From JACRCT01 sp049841135 (lineage in GTDB: Bacteria; Myxococcota; Myxococcia; Myxococcales; UBA5297), in assembly GCA_049841135.1 (NCBI GenBank), contig JASGHK010000004.1, positions 2,542,001 through 2,606,000 of the forward strand: 64,000 nucleotides of DNA, given 5' to 3'. Numbering within the stretch: the stretch's first letter is position 1; every line of letters starts with the position of its first letter. The notes under the pieces were generated by a model. That model did no database searches, was not told where the DNA came from, and worked only from the letters and a program-made list of their open reading frames with translations. Positions 57,233-64,000 of this stretch are shown piece after piece. A program made the translations under genes and the position numbers.

Positions 57233-58030
57233 TCACGCCCCGGCGAACGCCTCGCGCAGCAAGGCCACCCGCTCCTTCTCCACCGGGTTGTGCCAGTCGC
57301 CGCCTTCCTTGATCCAGGTCCCCACGATCACCGCGTCGCACAGCGGCGCCAGCGCCCTGGCCTGGTCCGGCTCCACGCCCGAGCCCACCACCACCGGCGT
57401 CTCCGGCACTGCCTCGCGCACCCGCCGGACGTTCTCCACGCTCGCCGGCTTTCCGGTCGCCACGCCGGTGACGATGACCGCGTCCGCGCCGCAGAACACC
57501 GTGCCGTGCGCGAACTCGCCGATGTCGACGTCGGCCGTGGCGGCGTGCGCCGAGTGCTTCTTCTTCACGTCCGACCAGATCCTGATCCCCTCCGCCTTCA
57601 GCGCAGCCCGCGCCCGGAGCAGCGTCCCGGCACTCGCCTGGATCCACCCTTCGTCCGCGACGTGCCCGTAGGCGAACGCCTCGCAGCGCAGGAACGACAC
57701 GCCCGCGGCGATCGCGATCCCCAGCGCCTCGCGGTTGGCTCCGGCCAGGACCTGCACGCCCGCCGGCAGCCCCGCCTCCCGGACGACGTCCCGGGTGAGC
57801 ACCGCCATCGCCGCAACCGTCTCCGGGTCCACCCGGCCGTTCAGGTACGGCAGGTCGCCCATGTTCTCGATGAGGATGGCGTCGGCGCCGCCCTCCTTGA
57901 GCGCGCGCGCGTCCATGAGCGCACGGTCTTCCAGCTCCGCCATCGAGCCCTTCCAGCCCGGGGAGCCGGGTAGCGGAAGTAGGTGAACCATGCCCACCAG
58001 CGCACAGCGAGGCTCGAACAGCCGTCCCAT
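57233..58030 (-). CDS. BtpA-family TIM-barrel protein
   Basis: Protein of 265 residues. ATG 58030 has GGAGG 6 bases upstream; an in-frame start at 58105 has none. Family features: CALVGMVHLLPLPGSPG at the N-terminus, GADAILIENMGDLPY, VLAGANREALGIA, FAYGHVADEGW, and VIVTGVATGKPA. The family is named after cyanobacterial BtpA, needed for photosystem I stability, but it is widespread in non-phototrophs, where its reaction is unknown; its fold is related to (beta/alpha)8 enzymes. No neighbouring pathway genes clarify its role. Confidence 0.82.
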   Translation of the reverse strand: MGRLFEPRCALVGMVHLLPLPGSPGWKGSMAELEDRALMDARALKEGGADAILIENMGDLPYLNGRVDPETVAAMAVLTRDVVREAGLPAGVQVLAGANREALGIAIAAGVSFLRCEAFAYGHVADEGWIQASAGTLLRARAALKAEGIRIWSDVKKKHSAHAATADVDIGEFAHGTVFCGADAVIVTGVATGKPASVENVRRVREAVPETPVVVGSGVEPDQARALAPLCDAVIVGTWIKEGGDWHNPVEKERVALLREAFAGA

Positions 58031-58346
58031 GAATGCCTCCAAGATGTGACCCGCCAGCTCCAACGCCGGCGGCAGCATAGCCGCAAGCCGCGTGATCCGG
58101 ATCACGCCGTCGCGGGTCGGTCACGCCGCGCCTCAGATCCGGCTCGGAGGCGTCGCCGGCAGTTCCCAAATGGCGAGAACGGCCTGGAAGGCCTCTGGCT
58201 GGCCGTCTGACCCGCCTCTGGCCGGCCAGCCCCACTTCAATGGGACTGGCCTCTCCACAGTCCCAGGGCGAGCCGCCCAGGAAGCTCACAGGTGCCTTCC
58301 TGAGGCCTCAAAATCAGGCCTTCAACCTGCCGTCCTTACTGGACTT
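58031..58346. other. Intergenic region, 316 bp
   Basis: No coding capacity of note. Near 58297-58322 two AGGCCT words around an AAAATC segment could form a small stem-loop past the end of the MMPL gene; it is too weak to call as a terminator. Confidence 0.35.
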
Positions 58347-60959
58347 TCAGCCCTCGGCCACCGGGCTTCCGGGAGCAGGCTCGGTGCGGAAGATGCCGGA
58401 GATGTAGGACACCAGCACCACCGAGCAAAGCCCGATGGCCATCCCCGCGCCGATGCGCATGACCGGCAAGACGCCGGTGAACAGGAGGCTGCAGCCCGAG
58501 GCCGCCAGCGCGAGCAGGTAGGTCGCCGGGTAGCGCCGGGAGTGGCCGTTGGCGTGGCCGACCCAGCCCGAGGTCAGGAAGGCCAGCATCGGCGGGAGCA
58601 GGTAGAGCGTCGCCGAGCCCGCGTCGACCTGCAGCCCGGTCAGGCGGCACACGGACAAGGTGAGCGCCGTCGCCAGCGCGCCCTCGAGCACCGCGCGCAC
58701 CACCTTGCGGTAGCCGCACTGGAACGCGAAGGCGAAGACGGCGCCCAGGCCGAGCAGCGCCGCGATGGCCTTCCACAGGCCGGCGATGAGGCTGCCCTCG
58801 ATCTTGTCGGCCACCGCCGGCATCCCGCTGACCAGCACCGGGACCTCGGCGCCCGCCTTCTCCTGCGGATCAAGCAGGTCGGCGATGACGCCGGTGGCGC
58901 GCACCTCGAGGTTCTCAGGCACGCCGGCCTTGCCCGCGAGCAGCTTCTGGGCGAGCACCTGGCTGCGGGTGGAGAGCCGCAGGTCCTTCTCGCGAGAGAC
59001 GAGGGTCTCCACGAAGTCGCCAGCCATGCCGCCCTTCACCAGGTCCGGGAAGGACTCGGCCGCCGCGGTCAGCTTCGGCTTGCGCTCGGCCTCCGGCACG
59101 GCGAACGCCGCGTCGAGCTTCTTCCCCTCCTCCTCCGTCGGCTGATACGGCGCGTCGTTCGACTTGAGGAACGCCTGGAGGCTCGCCAGCACCCGCTCGT
59201 CGACGACCTTGGCCTCTTCCGGTGCTGGGGCGCTCGCGGCGGCGGTGACCACCGCGTCGATCTGCGCCGGTGCGAGCTCGACCTTGAAGGCCCGGCCGAG
59301 CGCGGCGAGCCTCAGCCGTGCGCCTTCCTTGCCCATCTCGCTCGAGCCGCGGATGGCCGCCTGCGCGGTGGCCAGGAGCTCGGACATGGGCTTGTCCGGC
59401 CGCACCGGGACGCGCAGCACCAGCATCGCCTCGTCGCGGGAGTCGGAGACGAGGTTCTTCACGTCCGAGCTGCCCTCCAGGAAGAACCAGATGTTGTTGA
59501 GCCCCTCGGCGCTCGCCGGGATGCGGTGCAGGCCGGTGAAGCCCTTGTTCAGGAAGCCCACGATCTGGGCCACCGAGCGGACGTCGCCGTAGGCCTGGGC
59601 GCCCTCGAGCAGGTCGGTCAGGCGCAGGAGACGAGCGGCGACCGACGGATCGCGCAGGTTGCCCTTGTACGAGAGCTGGATGACGTCGGTGCCGCCGAAG
59701 CGCCGGTCGAAGAAGGAGAGCGTCTGCCCCACCTCGTCACCGGGAGCGAACATCGCCTGCGGCGTCATCAGGAAGCGCACGCCCGAGGCGAGGTAGCCGA
59801 AGACGAGCATCGCGGCGACGGCCACGGCGAGGCCGGCGTTGGTCTTGAAGTGCTTGCGCGGCGGCGCGTCGACATGCGGGGTCGGCGCCAGCAGCGAGGC
59901 CGCGGGAGCGAAGGCGAGCAGGCCGAAGAGCGCGATGGCCAGCAGGCCCGCCGCCACGGTGGCGCCGAAGAACGCCAGGTACTCGATGGTGAACCGCGCC
60001 AGCGCCAGGTTGGCCAGGGCCAGGGCCATGAGCGTGGCGGCGACCGGCAGCGGGAACGGGTTCTCCTCCGGCTTCCGGGACGTCAGGCGCACCTGCAGGC
60101 CGCGCGCATAGGCCGCGGCGGCCAGCACCAACAACGGCAGCGCCGCGCCCGCGGAGGTCTGCGACAGGCCCAGGCCGAACAGGCGCACGAGCCCCAGCCA
60201 CCAGACGAGCGAAAGGCCCGACGCGCCCAGGATGAGCCCGATGACGGCCGGGCGGCGCACGCCGAGCGCCAGCACCACCACCAGCAGCAACGCGAAGACC
60301 GGGACGATCCAGGAGAGCTGAGCGAAGACCTTCTTGGTGATCTGGTTGGTGAAGAACGGCGCGCCGAAGTAGTAGCTCTTCAGCGGCCCCTTCTCCTTCT
60401 CCACGATGTCCTCGACGAGCTTGGCGATGGCGCTGGTGTCCTTGCGCGGATCGGCGCGCACCAGCACCGCGTAGCCCCACTGGTCGCGGCTGATCATCGA
60501 GCCGTTGACCTGCAGGTCGGCGCTGATGCGCTTGGAGAGCGCCTCCAGGCCGGCCTTGTCCTTGGGGACCGCGGTCATCATCAGCTCGTTGACCAGGCCG
60601 TCCGGGGTCTCGCGCGCGGTGGGGATGTTGGTGAGGCTGCGCGCGCCCAGAATGCCCGCCGCCTTCTGCTCGGCCAGCTTGTCGGTCACCCGCTGCAGCG
60701 CCGCCAGTCCCTCGGGGCTCAAGGGGCCCGCCGGCTCCTCGAGTCCCACCATCAGCGCGGAGAGGCCCTCGAAGCGGTCGGTCAGCTCGCGCCAGGCCTT
60801 CACCTCCGGGACGCTCGCCGGCAGGTACTCGGCGACGCCGGAGGTGTACGGGATGCCGAGCGAGAGCGTGGCGGCGCCGGCGGTGAGGGCGGCGGAGGCG
60901 GCGAGCGCGATCCAGCGCTTGCGCACCACGGCGGAGACGAGGCGGTCCCAGGCGTTCAT
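58347..60959 (-). CDS. MMPL/RND-superfamily exporter
   Basis: Inner-membrane transporter of 870 residues with the usual duplicated plan: helix 1 (~15-35), a large periplasmic loop, five to six helices (~225-400), a second helix near 410, a second large loop (~430-680), and a final cluster (~690-860; LWKAIAALLGLGAVFAFAFQ, LYLLPPMLAFLTSG). It has the VPEVKAWRELTDRFEGLSAL-type beginning of the first loop seen in MMPL/HpnN proteins. ATG 60959 is chosen because GAGGAA lies 8 bases upstream; an in-frame GTG at 60974 is less likely. Substrate unknown; HpnN relatives move hopanoids and MmpL relatives move lipids. It is the last gene of the minus-strand set with LolA-like, barrel and lipoprotein genes. 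Confidence 0.85.
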   Translation of the reverse strand: MNAWDRLVSAVVRKRWIALAASAALTAGAATLSLGIPYTSGVAEYLPASVPEVKAWRELTDRFEGLSALMVGLEEPAGPLSPEGLAALQRVTDKLAEQKAAGILGARSLTNIPTARETPDGLVNELMMTAVPKDKAGLEALSKRISADLQVNGSMISRDQWGYAVLVRADPRKDTSAIAKLVEDIVEKEKGPLKSYYFGAPFFTNQITKKVFAQLSWIVPVFALLLVVVLALGVRRPAVIGLILGASGLSLVWWLGLVRLFGLGLSQTSAGAALPLLVLAAAAYARGLQVRLTSRKPEENPFPLPVAATLMALALANLALARFTIEYLAFFGATVAAGLLAIALFGLLAFAPAASLLAPTPHVDAPPRKHFKTNAGLAVAVAAMLVFGYLASGVRFLMTPQAMFAPGDEVGQTLSFFDRRFGGTDVIQLSYKGNLRDPSVAARLLRLTDLLEGAQAYGDVRSVAQIVGFLNKGFTGLHRIPASAEGLNNIWFFLEGSSDVKNLVSDSRDEAMLVLRVPVRPDKPMSELLATAQAAIRGSSEMGKEGARLRLAALGRAFKVELAPAQIDAVVTAAASAPAPEEAKVVDERVLASLQAFLKSNDAPYQPTEEEGKKLDAAFAVPEAERKPKLTAAAESFPDLVKGGMAGDFVETLVSREKDLRLSTRSQVLAQKLLAGKAGVPENLEVRATGVIADLLDPQEKAGAEVPVLVSGMPAVADKIEGSLIAGLWKAIAALLGLGAVFAFAFQCGYRKVVRAVLEGALATALTLSVCRLTGLQVDAGSATLYLLPPMLAFLTSGWVGHANGHSRRYPATYLLALAASGCSLLFTGVLPVMRIGAGMAIGLCSVVLVSYISGIFRTEPAPGSPVAEG

Positions 60960-61056
60960 GTTGGAGTTCCTCACGAGGCGAGGCCGCCCGGACGGAGCGC
61001 CGGCGTCGTACCGGCAAGCCTCCGCGGGCGGCCTGGAAGGGTGCTTCGAGCGTCGG

Positions 61057-61947
61057 CTAAGGCGCCGGGGCGTCGCGCCAAAGCGCCTTGGCGTTGGCGA
61101 CGAGCTGCTCGCAGGTGTACGCGGCGTCGACGCAGCGCATCTGGTAGCGGCTGGTGCACTCGCTGCGCACGCTGATGGGCGCCACGGTCTTGAGCAGCGA
61201 GTTGGTGGCGTCGAGCGCGTTCTCGGTGACGGCGAAGGTCAGCGTCCCGGTCGCCCACTGCTCCGTCACCGCGGTCTGCCCGAACGCCCACTTCGAACGG
61301 CGGGCCATGAAGCGCTGGCCGGTCGGGTTGACGACGTCCACGGTCACGCCGGGGTTGCCGTCTTCGTCCTCGTCCCAGACCTTTGCGTCAGCCTTGTCGG
61401 TCGGTAGCGGGTCGGTCAGCGGGTTGGCCAGGTCCTTGACGCCCCACAGCCAGGCGACGTCTCCCGAGGCGAGCGATCCGTCGGCGAGCGGCAGGGTTAG
61501 CGTATGCGAGCCGATGGCCTTGCGGGTCTTGTCCGGCATGCTGGTGATGCCCAGAGCGACCGGGCTGCCGTCGCTCTTGGTCAGCGAGGAGGTCTGGGTG
61601 CAGAAGGTCAGCTCCAGCGCCTTTCCGTCGGCGCTGGCCTTCGCCAGGAAGTGGTCGGTCAGCGTGATGCGCCAGGGCGAGCCCGCCGGGCTCATGCTGC
61701 CGAACTGCACCATGCGCACCGCCCACCGCCCCGAGCCGAGGCCGTCGCCGCAGGTGCCGCTGACGTTGGCCGGCGTGGCCGCCGAGTCGTCGGGCATGGG
61801 GCACGGGTCCGGGGGCGGACCGGCGTCAGGCTGCACCACCGGCGTCGGGTACAGCTCCTCCAGCCGCTCCAGGCCATCGGACTTCCAGCCACAGGCCGCA
61901 GTCGAGAGGAGCGCGGCCGCCATCAGGATCATTCGCAGAGTCGTCAT
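61057..61947 (-). CDS. Cys-containing lipoprotein of the exporter operon
   Basis: Predicted lipoprotein of 296 residues, ATG 61947, lipobox STAAC (Cys19). After a short Pro/Asp linker (VQPDAGPPPDPCPMPDD) the mature protein has beta-rich segments (WRITLTDHFLAKASADGKAL, IGSHTLTLPLADGSLASGD) and a C-terminal Cys set (SECTSRYQMRCVDAAYTCEQ). No family recognised. It lies 17 bases downstream of the barrel gene and 97 bases upstream of the MMPL gene, so it is probably a partner in the same envelope assembly. Confidence 0.75.
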   Translation of the reverse strand: MTTLRMILMAAALLSTAACGWKSDGLERLEELYPTPVVQPDAGPPPDPCPMPDDSAATPANVSGTCGDGLGSGRWAVRMVQFGSMSPAGSPWRITLTDHFLAKASADGKALELTFCTQTSSLTKSDGSPVALGITSMPDKTRKAIGSHTLTLPLADGSLASGDVAWLWGVKDLANPLTDPLPTDKADAKVWDEDEDGNPGVTVDVVNPTGQRFMARRSKWAFGQTAVTEQWATGTLTFAVTENALDATNSLLKTVAPISVRSECTSRYQMRCVDAAYTCEQLVANAKALWRDAPAP

Positions 61948-61964
61948 GGTCGTCGCCTCGCCTC

Positions 61965-63498
61965 TCACCACATCGCCTTGGCGCGCAGATAGGCCACGTT
62001 GCGGCCCGAGGCCTTCTGGCCGAACTTGCTGCGCGCGGAGTAGTCCATGGCGTCCGGCTGGCCGTCGCCGTTCTTGTCCAGCGGGTGGGTGGTGCCGCCG
62101 TAGATCCACGCGCCCAGCGAAACCTCGACGCCGGGGACCACCACCCAGAGCAGCTCGGGGTTCACCTGGTTCGACAAGTCGTTGCAGTCGAGGATGGCGC
62201 TGATCTGGATCTTGAGCGAGTCGTCCAGGAAGCTCATGCGCGGGGTGAGCGCCACGTAGTTGTGCAGGCCGTACTTGTCGTTGAACTCGTCGAAGAAGCC
62301 GTGGATGTACATCGCGTTGACCATCAGCCACTTGGTGAACGCGTAGTCGAGGCCGACGGTCGCCTTGATGAACGGCGTGGACGGCACGTTGACGTCGCGA
62401 AGCTCGAGCACCTTCTCGCCGCCGTTGTAGGCGCGCACCGCGAAGTCCACCTCTTCGGGGAAGTAGACGGCGAGCTCGCCGACCAGGCCGATGTCGAACA
62501 TCCACGGCGCGGTGTAGCTGAAGTCCAGGCCGGCGACCTGGATACGCGGGTACATCACCTCGGCGACGTAATTCACGTCGATCTTCGAGGGGTCGGAGGC
62601 CGACGGGCCGGTGGTGGCCACGGCGGTGTAGGCCACCGGGAAGCTGAAGCGGCCGTAGTAGTAGGAGAGGCCGAGGTCCAGGTCGCCCAGCCTCAGGCGG
62701 GCGCGCAGCGCGACCTGCGAGTTGTCGATGTTGTCGGAGGGCATGACCAGCTTCACCTGGGGGTCGGCGAAGTTGAGCATGCAGGGGTCGAGCGCGCCGA
62801 AGGTGTCGGTGAGCCGCTTGGCGTTCTCGGCCGAGAGCGGCGGCGCCGGCATGGAGGCCAGGCACCCCTTGGCGTCGCGCTCCACCGCGAAGCCGAACGA
62901 GGCCGACGACGGCAGCTGGCTGGGCTTGAAGATGGGCACCCAGACCGCGTTGATGGTCAGCCAGTTGGTCGGGTACAGGTCCAGCTCGACCATCTGGTTG
63001 GGCACCTTGCGCGCGTAGTCCATCGGGTCCGAGAAGTCGTGCCCGTTGATGTTGTCGGTCGGGTTGAACATGTCCGCCGAGCCCCAGGTCTGGACCATGC
63101 GGCCGAGCTTGAGGTCCATCCACTTGAAGGGCACGCCCTTGACCGCCAGGTACGCCTGGTCGAGCTGCACGCTGAACGGGTCGACCTTGTTGCGGTCGTT
63201 CGTCTGCACCAGCGTGTTGGCCTCCATCATCCCGTAGAAGCGCAGCCGCGCGTCGACCACCGCCGCCAGCTGCTCGATGGGCGTGACCTCCAGGCGCAGG
63301 TCGAGGTCGTTGCGGTTGGTCGAGAACTTGTAGCCATCGCCGCTCTTGGCGCCGCGGTAGTCCTCGATGTCGAAGCGGATGTCGCTCTGCACGTAGCCAG
63401 AGAAGCTGATTCTTGTCGAGCCACTCGGGCGCGGCGGACGCGGCCGCCGGAAGCAACACGAGCAGGGCGGCCACCAGGCCGGTGCGGGTGCGGTTCAT
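61965..63498 (-). CDS. Outer-membrane beta-barrel protein of the exporter operon
   Basis: About 511 residues after repair of one shift at 63408-63412 (upstream APEWLDK, downstream ISFSGYVQSDIRFD; GAAGATC restores both). ATG 63498 follows GGAGAGG; signal peptide ends AAASA. The mature protein alternates polar and aromatic/hydrophobic residues in strand-sized pieces (KFSTNRNDLDLRLEVTP, WMDLKLGRMVQTWGSADMFN, VALRARLRLGDLDLGLSYYY) and ends in an aromatic residue (AYLRAKAMW), as outer-membrane barrels do. The QTWGSADMFNPTDNIN segment is like DUF1302/porin-type proteins that accompany MMPL exporters. It would be the outer-membrane step of that system; this is inferred. Confidence 0.8.
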
Positions 63499-63594
63499 AC
63501 CTCTCCTCGGAAGCCCGGTCATCCCGAGCGTAGGCAGCGCGAAGCGATGCCGGAGTCGAGGGATCCCCGACTCCGGAGCAAAGGAATCAGACGG

Positions 63595-64000
63595 CTACTT
63601 GCCCCACTGGAGCTGGCGGACGGTGAAGAGGTCGTCCGAGAGCCCGGTGTCGTACTTGAAGGACTTGGTCTCCATGATGGTGGCGTGGCCGGTGCGCGGG
63701 TCGGAGATCTCCACGTGCATGTTGCGCACGACGCCGTTGCCCAGGTCCTTGGAGCCGCTGCCCACCAGCTTCTTCACCAGCTCGGAGCCCTTGTAGTAGT
63801 GCGTCTCCATCTGGTTGAAGTTCTTCTTGTCGATCTTGTGCTTGACCATCGTGTACTCGGACTTCTCGTCCTTTCCCGGGGTCAGGGACAGCCACCAGGC
63901 ATCGGCCTCTTCCTTCTCCAGCGTCGGGGTCCAGCTCTTTCCCCACGCGGTGATGGCCATGTCGTCGGTGGACATGTCCGAGCCGGCGAAGCCCTGGCTC
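63595..64000 (-). CDS. Outer-membrane lipoprotein-sorting (LolA-like) protein, 5' part outside window
   Basis: C-terminal 134 codons of a protein of the LolA-like family (Pfam LolA_like / outer membrane lipoprotein-sorting protein). The frame is open to the right edge: GFAGSDMSTDDMAITAWGKS corresponds to the family's G.DFSY.D.. segment. Then ADAWWLSLTPG, a VKHKIDKKNFNQMETHYYKG pair of strands, and the ending DDLFTVRQLQW are typical. A start at the internal Met of DMSTDD is unlikely because the frame upstream is conserved. Proteins of this group are usually encoded next to MMPL exporters and are thought to carry hydrophobic cargo across the periplasm. Confidence 0.82.
   Translation of the reverse strand, partial: SQGFAGSDMSTDDMAITAWGKSWTPTLEKEEADAWWLSLTPGKDEKSEYTMVKHKIDKKNFNQMETHYYKGSELVKKLVGSGSKDLGNGVVRNMHVEISDPRTGHATIMETKSFKYDTGLSDDLFTVRQLQWGK

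Overview
The window looks like chromosome of a high-GC member of the Myxococcota (old Deltaproteobacteria). Evidence: very strong G/C bias at third codon positions; many lipobox-bearing surface proteins built from kelch, RCC1, HAF, putative-Ig, MopE-type and myxobacterial cysteine-rich repeats; one C-terminus resembling a MYXO-CTERM sorting tail; NarL-type two-component genes. No rRNA, tRNA, CRISPR array, integrase or transposase was recognised. The genus cannot be told from this sequence.

Layout. 0-24 kb is an accessory surface-protein region: a kelch plus Cys-rich lipoprotein cut by the left edge, a small lipoprotein, a DUF1963-type protein, an 11-repeat lipoprotein with calcium-type loops, an HAF-repeat protein, a conserved hypothetical, an RCC1/Ig lipoprotein, a MopE-like/Gly-rich lipoprotein and a 1,455-residue coiled-coil lipoprotein. 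24-26.5 kb holds a membrane histidine kinase and a NarL-type response regulator. 26.5-31.2 kb has an unrecognised 692-residue protein and a two-gene envelope operon. 31.4-35.1 kb encodes a heterodimeric ABC exporter, followed by a CNNM/CBS protein carrying a PTS EIIA domain, a YgeW-type carbamoyltransferase, a SulP transporter with STAS and cyclic-nucleotide-binding domains, and a metallophosphoesterase. 41-48 kb is mostly housekeeping: a secretin-N-like/TPR protein, an aminotransferase overlapping pckA, an RpoH-type sigma factor, a single-domain receiver and trehalose-6-phosphate phosphatase. 48.3-57.1 kb is one giant lipoprotein gene with 13 tandem Ig-like repeats of about 310 bp. 57-64 kb has a BtpA-family gene and a minus-strand operon LolA-like / outer-membrane barrel / lipoprotein / MMPL-RND transporter, probably an envelope lipid or hydrophobic-compound export system.

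A pattern runs through the whole window. Twelve otherwise intact genes are broken by fourteen one- or two-base frame shifts. Four lie in GAAGCTC, where GAGCTC would restore the frame; seven lie in GATTC/GAATC, where six are restored by GAAGATC and one by GGAGATTC; the other three are at similar purine-rich words. Each downstream frame continues the same family, so these look like systematic base-calling errors (perhaps at modified DNA) rather than pseudogenes. These genes are annotated here as single reconstructed CDSs spanning the shift.

The best candidates for something undescribed are a two-block intergenic repeat (31.3 and 41.1 kb, with a weak third copy at 11.6 kb), the CNNM-CBS-EIIA fusion, the cyclic-nucleotide-gated SulP next to a phosphoesterase, and the lipoprotein with repeated calcium-type loops.
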